A stretch of 32,664 bases of DNA, taken from Candidatus Methylomirabilota bacterium. GTDB lineage: Bacteria; Methylomirabilota; Methylomirabilia; Methylomirabilales; 2-02-FULL-66-22. Under the pieces are notes generated by a model. The model was not told the origin of the DNA, did no database searches, and saw only the letters and a list, made by a program, of their open reading frames with translations. The DNA lies in contig JACQVN010000012.1 in the NCBI GenBank assembly GCA_016209735.1, positions 1 through 32,664 on the forward strand. The letters run 5' to 3'. The translations under genes and the position numbers were made by a program. This document shows positions 1 through 7,616 of this stretch, piece by piece (position 1 is the stretch's first letter; the number at the start of each line of letters is the position of its first letter).

Positions 1-186
1 ACCCCACCCAGCCCCAACCCCCTATGCCCCAGGAGGAGGTGTCTCGCTCCCCTCGCACATCGCGATTCGGATGCCGGCAGCCTGGGGCTTCGAGTCCCTG
101 CGCCCTCGCCGCGGCTTCGCACCGTGAGACTGCGGCGGAATCGGACGCCCCCGGGTGCGGAGTTGCTGATCGTCTGGGAGGGGATC
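1..186. other. No recognisable gene
   Basis: I see no convincing coding region on either strand. The open frames here are short and carry no recognisable motif. A tract near 80-95 resembles a tRNA T-loop, but the flanking bases do not pair as a T-arm. Confidence 0.5.
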
Positions 187-215
187 TTGACGCGGCGAGG
201 TTCCTGAACTAGAAT
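187..215 (+). promoter_or_regulatory. Sigma-70-type promoter of the DtxR-type regulator
   Basis: TTGACG (187-192) and TAGAAT (210-215) are separated by exactly 17 bp and sit 35 bp upstream of the regulator start codon at 250. The predicted transcription start falls inside the palindrome at 215-229, so the regulator probably represses itself. This was found by eye and no transcript start is known. Confidence 0.7.
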
Positions 216-229
216 TTAGACATTCCTAA
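215..229 (+). promoter_or_regulatory. Putative DtxR/MntR-type operator
   Basis: The stretch TTTAGACATTCCTAA contains the inverted repeat TTAG-N6-CTAA, the typical outer part of DtxR/IdeR/MntR boxes. It directly follows the -10 element at 210-215 and precedes the gene for a DtxR-family regulator, which fits metal-dependent autorepression. The GGAG ribosome binding site follows at 241-244. Confidence 0.6.
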
Positions 230-249
230 TCATTCAATTTGGAGACTAT

Positions 250-927
250 ATGAAAATCACCGAAGCAATGCAAAATTACCTCAAGACCATCTACCGGCTC
301 CAAGAGCGGGATGGCGTCGTCTCCACATCCTCTCTCGCCATCGCGATGAGCGTCGCGGCACCCTCGGCCACCGGAATGATGAAGAAGCTGGTCCGGTACC
401 GGACGGTGCGCTACACGCGCTACCAGGGGGTCGTCCTGACCAAGACCGGGAGGCAGATCGCCCTCGAGGTGATCCGGCATCACCGCTTGCTGGAGCTCTA
501 CCTGGCAGCGTCGCTCGGGTATAGCTGGGATGCCGTGCACGAGGAGGCTGAGCGGCTCGAGCACGTCATCTCCGAGGACTTCGAGGAGAGAGTCTTCGAA
601 GCCTTGGGACGGCCCACCCGGGACCCACATGGCGAGCCGATCCCGACCCGAGAGGGTGCGCTGCCCGTCTGGAACCACGATAGCCTGGCCGACCTGGAGC
701 CGGGCGCGTCGGGCACCATCCGGCAGGTCCGGGATAGCAGCCCGGACATGCTCCGGTACCTCGGCGCCCGGGGCCTGGTTCCGGATGCCGTCATCCGGGT
801 CGTGGACAAGGCCCCGTTCAACGGGCCGCTTACGGTCAATGTGGGAGCGAGCACCCACGCGCTCGGACGCGATCTGGCCCGGCATATCCGGGTGGAGATG
901 CGCCCCATGCTCGGGGAGCAGGAATAG
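250..927 (+). CDS. DtxR/MntR-family metal-dependent transcriptional regulator
   Basis: The 225-residue protein has the DtxR-family layout: an N-terminal winged helix (about 1-65), a dimerisation and metal-binding domain (about 66-120) and a C-terminal SH3/FeoA-like domain (about 145-218). By eye, metal ligands H78, E82, H97, E104 and H105 match the DtxR set shifted by one residue. The position of DtxR Cys102 is Glu101, as in manganese-type MntR proteins, and the position of DtxR Met10/MntR Asp8 is Asn9. Metal preference is therefore unclear (Mn2+ or Fe2+). The ATG has GGAG six bases upstream. A promoter and DtxR-like box precede it, and it is followed after 19 bp by the multicopper oxidase, so it probably controls the metal-uptake genes downstream. 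Confidence 0.93.
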   Translation: MKITEAMQNYLKTIYRLQERDGVVSTSSLAIAMSVAAPSATGMMKKLVRYRTVRYTRYQGVVLTKTGRQIALEVIRHHRLLELYLAASLGYSWDAVHEEAERLEHVISEDFEERVFEALGRPTRDPHGEPIPTREGALPVWNHDSLADLEPGASGTIRQVRDSSPDMLRYLGARGLVPDAVIRVVDKAPFNGPLTVNVGASTHALGRDLARHIRVEMRPMLGEQE

Positions 928-946
928 CTCGGGAGGGAGGGCAACC

Positions 947-1975
947 ATGTCAGGCGTCAGCAGGCGACAGTTTCTCACCTGGGGGTTCCCGGCCGGACTC
1001 GGCCTGACGGGGGCGGCGCTCGCCGCCACGGGCCAGGAGGCATCGCCCCCCATTCCCAAGGGCATGGCCCATCCGAATCCCACCCAGTACACCGGATCGA
1101 GCCGCCCCGCGCCGACGGAGCGTCAGGCGCCGGATGCCCTGAACCCTATGCAGATTCTCACAGCCTTCGACCACGGCAAGGTGACCCGGTCACCCGATGG
1201 ACGGGTCCAACGGGAATACACGATGACGGCCTTCGACCGGGAGATCGAGGTGGCCAGGGGCGTCAAGTTCCCGGCCTGGACGTTCAATGGCGCCGTCCCG
1301 GGGCCGACGATCCGCTGCACCGAAGGGGACCGCCTGCTCATCCATTTCCGGAACGAGGGGAGCATGCCGCACAGCATCCACTTGCACGGCATTCACCCGG
1401 CCAACATGGATGGCGTCTTCGAGATCGTCCCGCCGGGCGGCCGGTACGACTACGAGCTCACCGCCGATCCCTTCGGGCTGTTCTTGTACCACTGCCACGT
1501 CATGCCGCTCAAGAAGCACATCCACAAGGGTCTCTACGGGACCTTCATCGTGGACCCGAAGACGCCGCGGCCCCCGGCGAAAGAGCTGGTCATGGTGATG
1601 AACGGCTTCGACACCGACCTGGACGGGGAGAACGAGTTCTACACGGTGAACGGCATCGCGAATTACTTCGCGGAGCACCCGATCCCGATCCAGGTGGGGG
1701 AGTTGGTCCGCGTCTACCTGGTGAACGTGACCGAGTTCGACCTCATCAACTCCTTCCATCTCCACGGGAACGTCTTCAGGCTGTACCGGACCGGCACGAA
1801 CCTGACGACCTACGAGGTCACGGACACGGTCACGCTCTGCCAGGGGGAGCGCTGCATCCTGGAGTTCACGTACAACCTCCCGGGAAAATTCATGTTTCAC
1901 GCCCACCAGAGCGAGTTTGCCGAGTTGGGGTGGATGGGAATGTTCGATGTCCGTCCCCGCGCCGTAAGCGCGTAG
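947..1975 (+). CDS. Two-domain multicopper oxidase, Tat-exported (likely ferroxidase)
   Basis: The 342-residue protein starts at an ATG behind a GGGAGGGAGG ribosome binding site. Its N-terminus has a twin-arginine signal (SRRQFLTWG) and then two cupredoxin domains. Domain 1 carries HSIHLHG and YHCHVMP with a following H and M, the type-1 and trinuclear copper ligands. Domain 2 carries FHLHG and HAHQSEF, so only domain 1 should hold type-1 copper. Four HxH motifs imply a laccase-like trinuclear centre rather than a NirK type-2 site. Given neighbours that import iron, oxidation of Fe2+ for an FTR1 permease is the likeliest job, but copper oxidase activity is also possible. The TAG stop codon is part of a palindromic repeat that starts at 1974. 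Confidence 0.88.
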   Translation: MSGVSRRQFLTWGFPAGLGLTGAALAATGQEASPPIPKGMAHPNPTQYTGSSRPAPTERQAPDALNPMQILTAFDHGKVTRSPDGRVQREYTMTAFDREIEVARGVKFPAWTFNGAVPGPTIRCTEGDRLLIHFRNEGSMPHSIHLHGIHPANMDGVFEIVPPGGRYDYELTADPFGLFLYHCHVMPLKKHIHKGLYGTFIVDPKTPRPPAKELVMVMNGFDTDLDGENEFYTVNGIANYFAEHPIPIQVGELVRVYLVNVTEFDLINSFHLHGNVFRLYRTGTNLTTYEVTDTVTLCQGERCILEFTYNLPGKFMFHAHQSEFAELGWMGMFDVRPRAVSA

Positions 1976-2016
1976 CCCGCATTATTCGCGAAAACGGCTC
2001 GCGAATAATGCGGGCT
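1974..2016. repeat. Solitary REP-like palindrome overlapping a stop codon
   Basis: An 18-bp arm AGCCCGCATTATTCGCGA is followed by a 7-nt loop and its perfect complement. The same arm recurs at 11024-11066 and, with variation, at 4085-4127. It may also terminate transcription after the multicopper oxidase, although no T-run follows. Its first bases form part of the oxidase TAG stop codon (1973-1975). Confidence 0.85.
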
Positions 2017-2109
2017 TAACAGAATCCCAGGTGATTCCAGTGATTAGTGACCAGGAACGGAGGAGGCGTCGCCGTGGCATTCGGAATTACGGTGACGTAT
2101 TTCCATTGT

Positions 2110-2136
2110 GGTTTTTGCGCGCTTCGCGCAAAAACC
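2110..2136. repeat. Perfect 12-bp hairpin ahead of the ZIP gene
   Basis: GGTTTTTGCGCG and its complement CGCGCAAAAACC flank a CTT loop. The hairpin ends 13 bp before the start codon at 2150, next to the ribosome binding site AGGGG. It could act as a terminator, an attenuator or a repeat of its own. It is a different sequence from the AGCCCG palindromes. Confidence 0.7.
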
Positions 2137-2149
2137 AGGGGATACGCCG

Positions 2150-3379
2150 ATGAGCACGCATAACGACACCCTGGCGGCAGCGGACCTCGGGGTCCGCCCG
2201 GCCTGGTCGCCGCGCAACTGGTTCTTCCTGCTCCTGCCGCTCGCCGTCCTGGCGGCGATGGTCTGGCTGTTCCTGGCCAGAGGGGAACTCCTGGTGGGCA
2301 GGCCGCCCATCCCGCCGGACGCCCTGCTGAAGGTCGAATTCGAGCGCCTGGCCTTCCGGCCCGGCGAGATCGTCGCCACCGTCCGCAATACCGGTCCGCA
2401 CCCGGTGACCATCGCACAGGTCACCGTGAACGACGCGCTCTGGCAGTTCGCGGTGCTGCCGGGGGCGACGCTCGCCCGGTTGCAGCGGGGCCGCGTGGTT
2501 ATCCCGTACCCATGGGAGACCGCCGATCCGGTGGAGGTGAAGCTCATCACCGACAACGGCCTCGCCTTCAAGCACAAAGTGGACATCGCGACGGAGACCC
2601 CGCAGCCCTCGCTCCAGACGCTGGGGGTCTTCGCCCTGCTGGGGATCTACGTCGGGGTCATCCCGGTGTACCTCGGGTTCCTCTGGTTCCCCTTCCTCCG
2701 GCGGGTCCGCGAGCGCTGGTTCCACTTCTTCCTCAGCCTGACGGCCGGTCTCTTGCTGTTCCTCGGGGTGGACGCCCTCCAGGAAGCGTTGGAGGTGGCC
2801 GGCCGGGTCCCAGACGCCTTCAAGGGGGTGGGGATCCTCCTGATCGGGGTGAGCGCCGGGTTCCTGGGCCTGATGGCGATCGGGGAGCGGACCATGGGCC
2901 GTGTGGAGTCGGGGGGATCGGAGAACCCGCGACTGGCCCTGGCATACATGATCGCCGCAGGCATCGGCCTGCACAACCTCGGGGAGGGACTGGCGATCGG
3001 CGCGGCCTACGCCCTCGGCAACGTGGCCCTCGGCACCTTCCTCATCGTGGGCTTCACCATCCACAACACCACCGAGGGTTTCGGCGTGGTGGCGCCCGTG
3101 GCCCGCGACCGCGTGGGACTGGGACACCTCGCGGCCCTGGGGATGCTGGCCGGGGCCCCCACCATCGCCGGCACCTGGATCGGCGGCCTGACCTATTCCG
3201 CCGTCTGGTCCATCCTCTTCCTGGCCCTCGGCGCGGGGGCCATCTTCCAGGTCGTGTACGAACTGGGGAAGCTCATGGTGCGTGACGCCCGGCAGGCGGC
3301 CGGAAGCCTGGCGAACGTCATGGGCCTCCTGCTCGGCCTGGGAATCATGTACTTCACCGGCCTGCTCGTTCAACTCTGA
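2150..3379 (+). CDS. ZIP-family metal transporter with an N-terminal extension
   Basis: The 409-residue membrane protein has one N-terminal transmembrane segment (about 22-42), then an extracytoplasmic beta-rich stretch (about 55-145) with no recognised domain, then a ZIP-like core of seven or eight membrane spans. The core carries the two signature helices HNLGEGLAIG (about 274-283) and HNTTEGFG (about 305-312), whose His and Glu residues form the metal site in ZIP transporters. Zn2+, Fe2+ or Mn2+ import is expected. The added domain is unusual for ZIP proteins and might accept metal from the neighbouring oxidase or cupredoxin (inference). I chose the ATG at 2150 because an upstream GTG at 2108 would place a hairpin inside the gene. 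The stop overlaps the next start (TGATG). Confidence 0.85.
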   Translation: MSTHNDTLAAADLGVRPAWSPRNWFFLLLPLAVLAAMVWLFLARGELLVGRPPIPPDALLKVEFERLAFRPGEIVATVRNTGPHPVTIAQVTVNDALWQFAVLPGATLARLQRGRVVIPYPWETADPVEVKLITDNGLAFKHKVDIATETPQPSLQTLGVFALLGIYVGVIPVYLGFLWFPFLRRVRERWFHFFLSLTAGLLLFLGVDALQEALEVAGRVPDAFKGVGILLIGVSAGFLGLMAIGERTMGRVESGGSENPRLALAYMIAAGIGLHNLGEGLAIGAAYALGNVALGTFLIVGFTIHNTTEGFGVVAPVARDRVGLGHLAALGMLAGAPTIAGTWIGGLTYSAVWSILFLALGAGAIFQVVYELGKLMVRDARQAAGSLANVMGLLLGLGIMYFTGLLVQL

Positions 3380-3795
3380 TGCGCCGGCCGTTCTTCGCGA
3401 AGGCGGGGGAGCCACGTGGCTGGCTCCTCCTGGGAATCGGGGCGGCCCTATGCCTCGGAGTCGCCGGCCTCGCCGTCAGCCGGGGTCCCCATCCCGGCGC
3501 CGGCGCTCCTGTGCCGCAATCCCTCGCGCTCTCCGCCAAGGGGATGACGTTCAATGGGGCAAACCCTACCCTGCAGGTGCGCCCGGGCGTTCCGGTGGAG
3601 CTGATCATTCGGAACGAGGAGCCGGCGGGCATCCTTCACGACCTCGTCGTCCCGGGCCTCGGTGTCCGTAGCCACATCCTGCGGCCCGGGGAGTCGGTCA
3701 GGCTGCGCTTCACGCCCGCGCGCGAGGGTGAGTACGGCTACGCCTGCACCCTCCATCCGCGGCTGATGGACGGACGGCTGGTCGTGCGGCGATAG
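3379..3795 (+). CDS. Membrane-anchored or exported cupredoxin
   Basis: The 138-residue protein has an N-terminal hydrophobic segment (about 15-35) followed by a single cupredoxin domain. The likely type-1 copper ligands are visible: H87 in GILHDLVV, and C123, H126 and M130 in the CTLHPRLM motif. The start codon overlaps the ZIP stop codon, so the two are translationally coupled. It could shuttle electrons from, or copper to, the two-domain oxidase in the same operon. A P19-like role in iron uptake is an alternative, but P19 proteins have a different fold signature, so I prefer blue copper protein. Confidence 0.85.
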   Translation: MRRPFFAKAGEPRGWLLLGIGAALCLGVAGLAVSRGPHPGAGAPVPQSLALSAKGMTFNGANPTLQVRPGVPVELIIRNEEPAGILHDLVVPGLGVRSHILRPGESVRLRFTPAREGEYGYACTLHPRLMDGRLVVRR

Positions 3796-3873
3796 TCGGC
3801 GAAATGCCATTCGGCGGGTCGGCCGCCTGCCAGTCACCTTCCCAACATGCAGGGCACGCTGCTGGTCCTGCCT

Positions 3874-4127
3874 AGCCCGGATTATTCACGAAGGATTCGT
3901 GAATAATCCGGGCTTCCCTGACCACTGGCCAATCCCGCCTGTCCGCAAGATTCCGGACCGGGACGGCGGGATGACGCATGGGGGTGAGTACAACGGGTAC
4001 CTGTCCGCCAGGATGGGTGCCGTGTCGAAGTGCACCAGCGACGCCTGAATCGTCCTGGGCCGCCGATCCCGAGGGTTTCTGGTAAGCCCGCTTTGTTCGC
4101 GAGCCGCGTTCGCGAAGAATGCGGGCT
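3874..4127. repeat. Palindrome-bounded repeat cassette A (BIME-like)
   Basis: The left end is a perfect hairpin (3874-3914) with the 19-bp arm AGCCCGGATTATTCACGAA and loop GGA. The right end (4085-4127) is an imperfect AGCCCGC hairpin. The roughly 170 bp between them closely match the interior of cassette B (10806-11066), including shared tracts such as CCGGACCGGGACGGCGGGATG and GCACCAGCGACGCCTGA. The cassette has no coding capacity and looks like a non-autonomous, dispersed element. The flank reads CCTAG, similar to the tetranucleotide next to REP elements mobilised by RAYT transposases. Confidence 0.85.
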
Positions 4128-4202
4128 GGGTAGCGCGCGTCCTGGACGCCGCCCCAGGCCGCGGTGCTCGTCGGCGGGACGGATGGGCATTTCAAAATCG
4201 GT

Positions 4203-4637
4203 CTAGGCCCAGCGATACTGTCCGGAGGCAGTTCGCCGCGGTAATCGAGGGCCGGGGCAGTGGTTCGCCGGCACACCGAGGCGAATCATGAAAGCGCATG
4301 AGCGCCAGAGCGAATAGATGGGCACGAGGACCTTGCCATCGGCCTTGCGGCGCCCGCGGATGCTCTCCTCAATCATCTTGAGGGCATTGGCGGCATAGTG
4401 GCGGACGCCGCCGCCCTTGTTCGTGGGAGTGATTCTGCACACGATTCCGATCCGGCATCCATCCAGGGCAGCTCCCACGATCTCAAGTTTGCCTTCGCGT
4501 GGCCACGTCTTCCGGATGCGACCAGTTAGGACGCCATGCTCCACGTCATAGATGGTGAGATACTCGCCGGCCGCCTCGTCATTTGCGTGCTCGGTCAAAT
4601 AGCAGAGGCCGTTGCGGACCAGCATTTGAATCCTCAT
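4203..4637 (-). CDS. DUF4258-like protein, possible toxin or remnant
   Basis: The 144-residue reading frame begins at ATG 4637. Residues about 10-70 resemble DUF4258 proteins, a RelE/BrnT-like fold: LTEHANDEAA, a VEHGVLTGRIRKTWP stretch, and VGAALDGCRIGIVCRITPTNK. After that the expected final beta strand is missing, and the last 70 residues (HYAANALKMIEES onward) match nothing I know. This suggests a frameshift or a fusion at about nt 4420. No antitoxin-like gene is visible next to it. It lies between cassette A and the divergent FTR1 operon. Function is unassigned, and it may be a decaying toxin-antitoxin fragment. Confidence 0.45.
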   Translation of the reverse strand: MRIQMLVRNGLCYLTEHANDEAAGEYLTIYDVEHGVLTGRIRKTWPREGKLEIVGAALDGCRIGIVCRITPTNKGGGVRHYAANALKMIEESIRGRRKADGKVLVPIYSLWRSCAFMIRLGVPANHCPGPRLPRRTASGQYRWA

Positions 4638-4851
4638 TCGACCGGCTCGCTCAAGGTGCTGCCAGCAGGGTAAAAATGTCAAGGCAGGGAAATTCACGCA
4701 GTCGTTGGACCGCGCCCGTACCGCCCTCCGATTCCAATCGGCATGCGCGAGACAAGACCCCGGGGTGAGCCCGGTATCCTGGGGCGACTGCCCGAGCAAG
4801 GTCTGGTGGTTCGGACAACCTCTCTTTCGCTGACGCTTGCAACCTTCCGCT

Positions 4852-4880
4852 TTGCCTTCCTCGACCGCAGCGGGTATGCT
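4852..4880 (+). promoter_or_regulatory. Promoter of the FTR1 iron-transport operon
   Basis: TTGCCT (4852-4857) and TATGCT (4875-4880) are 17 bp apart, with a Fur-box-like sequence immediately downstream at 4887-4905. The operon start codon is at 4971. The arrangement predicts iron-dependent repression at the transcription start. Assignment is by eye. Confidence 0.55.
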
Positions 4881-4886
4881 GTTGCT

Positions 4887-4905
4887 GATATTGAAAGTCA
4901 TTTTC
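4887..4905 (+). promoter_or_regulatory. Fur box upstream of FTR1
   Basis: GATATTGAAAGTCATTTTC matches the classical 19-bp Fur box consensus GATAATGATAATCATTATC at 15 of 19 positions by direct comparison. It lies 66 bp upstream of the FTR1 start, at the predicted transcription start. Fur-Fe2+ would repress the FTR1-ABC operon when iron is plentiful. Confidence 0.7.
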
Positions 4906-4970
4906 AGCTCCACGGCGCAGTCGGCCCCTGGGCGCACGCCGGCGGGCCTTGAGGATGGGAGGAGGACGTG

Positions 4971-6284
4971 ATGGAGGCGTTCGGGCGGATGCTGGAAGCC
5001 ATGGTCGTCACCCTGCGCGAGGGCGTCGAGGTCGCCCTGGTGGTTGGCATGCTGCTCGCCTATCTGCGGAAGACCGAACGCGGCGCCCTCACTCGATACG
5101 TCCTCTGGGGACTCGGCGCTGCCGTCCTGGCCAGCCTGCTGGGCGCCGCGCTCTTCCAGCGGTACGGCGTGGACCCGGAGAACGAGACCCTGGAGGGAGC
5201 GCTGATGTTCCTGGCGGCCGGCCTGGTGGGCTCCCTCGCCCTGTGGATGTGGCGGACGGGCCGAAGCCTGCGGGGACGCCTGGAGCAGCGGCTGGAAGCC
5301 GCGGTGGGACCGGTGGGGGGCGCAACCGGTGGGGGGCGCGCGGCCCTGGGGGTGTTCGCTGTCTCCTTCCTCCTCGTCCTGCGTGAGGGCGTAGAGACGG
5401 TTCTGTTCCTCGCCGCCCTCACCGGAACCATCGGGGCCAATCCGCTCTACAACGCCCTCGGGGGCGGCCTGGGCCTGCTCCTGGCCGCCCTCTTCGGGTA
5501 CCTGCTCGTGCAGGGCAGCGTGCGGGTGAATCTGCAGCGGTTCTTCGGCCTGACGGGCCTCGTCCTCGCGCTCCTGGTCGCAAAGCTCGTGGCCGGTGGA
5601 CTCCACGAGTTCTTCGAGGTGGGCCTGATCCCCAGCTCCCCCTTCTGGCTGGCCGTGGTGGGGCTCTTCACGCGCGAGGCCACCTCGCTCCTCATCCTCA
5701 TCCTGCTGATCGCCCTCCCCGCGCTCTACGTCGCGACGGAAGGCTGGCGGATGCCGGCGCCCGCGCCCGCCCCCCGGGCTCAGATGGCGGAACGGCGCAA
5801 GGAGTTGGCCGCGCTCCAGCGAAGCCGCCGCTGGATGCTGACCACCGGGGCGGGCGGCCTGCTGCTGAGCCTCCTGCTCGGTGCCTTCCTGGTCCGGCGG
5901 GCCGCCGCCCGGGGCTACGACCCGCCGCCAGTGCCGGTGACACCCGTAGGCGGCATGGTCCGGCTGCCCGTCCCGGATGATCGGAAGCTCCACAAGCACG
6001 TCGTCGACGTGGAGGGGATCCCCGTCCGGTTCTTCCTCTTGCGGCGCGAGGACGGCAGCCTGGCCAGCGCCTTCGACGTCTGCTACATCTGCCCCCCGCG
6101 GGGGTACGTCCAGGACGGCGATCAGCTCATCTGCAAGAACTGCGACGCGCCGATCAACGAGGCCACGGTGGGAATGACCGGGGGATGCAACCCCATCCCG
6201 CTCCCCGTCACGGTAGACGCGGGTCAGGTCACGGTCGCCATGGCGGAGCTGGCCAAGGGCCACAACCGCTTTGCCCGGCGGTAA
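4971..6284 (+). CDS. FTR1-family iron permease fused to DUF2318
   Basis: The 437-residue protein joins an FTR1 ferric/ferrous iron permease (about 1-260, seven predicted spans, with two REGVE motifs and a later TREAT motif) to a C-terminal DUF2318 domain (about 325-430). The latter carries CYIC, CKNC and GGCNP, likely iron-sulfur or metal ligands, after another membrane span at about 290-310. Similar FTR1 and DUF2318 proteins occur with FtsX-type permeases and an ATPase in the Campylobacter Cj1658-1663 type of iron system. A GGGAGGAGG ribosome binding site precedes two adjacent starts (GTG 4968, ATG 4971). The Fur box upstream supports iron uptake. Confidence 0.9.
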   Translation: MEAFGRMLEAMVVTLREGVEVALVVGMLLAYLRKTERGALTRYVLWGLGAAVLASLLGAALFQRYGVDPENETLEGALMFLAAGLVGSLALWMWRTGRSLRGRLEQRLEAAVGPVGGATGGGRAALGVFAVSFLLVLREGVETVLFLAALTGTIGANPLYNALGGGLGLLLAALFGYLLVQGSVRVNLQRFFGLTGLVLALLVAKLVAGGLHEFFEVGLIPSSPFWLAVVGLFTREATSLLILILLIALPALYVATEGWRMPAPAPAPRAQMAERRKELAALQRSRRWMLTTGAGGLLLSLLLGAFLVRRAAARGYDPPPVPVTPVGGMVRLPVPDDRKLHKHVVDVEGIPVRFFLLRREDGSLASAFDVCYICPPRGYVQDGDQLICKNCDAPINEATVGMTGGCNPIPLPVTVDAGQVTVAMAELAKGHNRFARR

Positions 6285-6287
6285 GTC

Positions 6288-7616
6288 GTGCTCCCCCGTC
6301 TCCTCTGGAAATCGCTGCGCGGCCGGCGGAGCCGCGTGGCCCTGGCCGGCGGCGCGCTGGCCGTCGCCGCGGCGCTCGCCGCGGCGCTGCTGAGCGTCGC
6401 CTTGGACATCAGCGAGAAAGTAGCGCGCGAGTTGCGCGCCTTCGGCGCAAACATCACGGTCGTGCCCCGGCAAGAGAGCCTCGAGGTGGAGATCGGCGGC
6501 CTGCGCTATGCCGCGGCGGCGCAGGCGGCGTACCTCGCCGAAGTGGATCTGCCGAAGCTCAAGACCATTTTCTGGGGCCACAACATCCAGGGCTTCGCGC
6601 CTTTCCTCTCCGCGCCAGTGGAGGCGGGTGGGAGGCAGGTGCTGCTGGTGGGGACCTGGTTCGACCGCGAGGTCGTTCTGCCCCAGGGGCCGCGGAAGTT
6701 CAGCTTCTCCAGCGGGAACGTGCGGGAGCCGGAATCGGAGGGGAGCCGTTTCCGCACCGGGCTCCGGGCCATCGCGCCCTGGTGGAGGGTGCGGGGGCGC
6801 TGGGTCGAAGATCTCCCCGGGGACGCCATGGTCGGGAAGGCGGTCGCCGCCCGCCTGGGCGTCGCCCCGGGCGACCGCGTGCCGGTCCGGGCGAGCGGGA
6901 CGGAGCGCACCTTCCGCGTGACCGGCCTCATCGAGACGGGCGGGCCGGAGGAGGACCAGCTCTTCGTGGATCTCGCGGCCGCCCAGGCCCTGCTCGGGCT
7001 CCCGGGGAAGGTGGACCGCGTGCAGGTCAGCGCGCTGGTCAAGCCGGACGATGTCCTGGCCATGCGGGGCCGGCGAAACCCCCAGGGGCTCCCACCCGAA
7101 GAGTACGAGCGCTGGTACTGCTCCCCCTACATCGACGCCATCACGTACCAGATCGAGGAGGCGATTCCGCGCGCAAGAGCCAAGGCCGTGCGGCAGGTGG
7201 CAGAGGCCGAGGGGGCGTTCCTCGGGCGCCTGACGCTCACCCTGGTCCTGGTGAGCGCCATCGCCATTGCCACGGCCGGCCTGGGCGTGATGGCCACCAT
7301 GACGACCACGGTGATGGAGCGGCGCCGCGAGATCGGCCTGATGAAGGCCATCGGCGCCGAGCCGCGCCAGATCGCCCGGCAGTTCCTGCTCGAGGCGGCG
7401 CTCTGCGGGGTGGCGGGCGGCGGCCTGGGCACCGTGATCGGCCTGCTCCTGGCCAAGTTCATCGGGCGGCAGGTCTTTCAGGTTCCCATCGCTCCGAGCC
7501 CGATTGTCGTCCCCTTCGTGCTGGCGCTGGCGGTCCTCGTCGCGCTCCTCGGGGCCGCCCTGCCCACCTGGCGCGCGGCCCGGCTGGAGCCGGCAACGAC
7601 CCTGAAGGGAGACTGA
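6288..7616 (+). CDS. ABC transporter permease, FtsX/MacB type (first)
   Basis: The 442-residue protein has an N-terminal span (about 20-40), a large extracytoplasmic domain (about 45-310) and three C-terminal spans, the FtsX/MacB topology. The conserved cytoplasmic stretch MERRREIGLMKAIGA lies between spans 2 and 3. It starts with GTG three bases after the FTR1 stop and overlaps the next start (TGATG). This class of permease couples ATP hydrolysis to periplasmic conformational change rather than forming a classical import channel. With FTR1 next door it probably powers release or delivery of iron in the periplasm, although the substrate is not shown by sequence. Confidence 0.88.
   Translation: MLPRLLWKSLRGRRSRVALAGGALAVAAALAAALLSVALDISEKVARELRAFGANITVVPRQESLEVEIGGLRYAAAAQAAYLAEVDLPKLKTIFWGHNIQGFAPFLSAPVEAGGRQVLLVGTWFDREVVLPQGPRKFSFSSGNVREPESEGSRFRTGLRAIAPWWRVRGRWVEDLPGDAMVGKAVAARLGVAPGDRVPVRASGTERTFRVTGLIETGGPEEDQLFVDLAAAQALLGLPGKVDRVQVSALVKPDDVLAMRGRRNPQGLPPEEYERWYCSPYIDAITYQIEEAIPRARAKAVRQVAEAEGAFLGRLTLTLVLVSAIAIATAGLGVMATMTTTVMERRREIGLMKAIGAEPRQIARQFLLEAALCGVAGGGLGTVIGLLLAKFIGRQVFQVPIAPSPIVVPFVLALAVLVALLGAALPTWRAARLEPATTLKGD

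Noticed and set aside
75-120. A tRNA-like T-arm near GCTTCGAGTCCC
   Set aside because: The bases flanking the loop do not pair as a five-base T-stem and no acceptor or anticodon arm is visible.
2108-2150. Earlier GTG start for the ZIP protein at 2108
   Set aside because: It would translate a 27-bp perfect hairpin, and ATG 2150 has its own ribosome binding site.
4203-6581. A 792-codon open frame on the - strand
   Set aside because: Most of it is the antisense of FTR1, and only its last 144 codons show family-like features.
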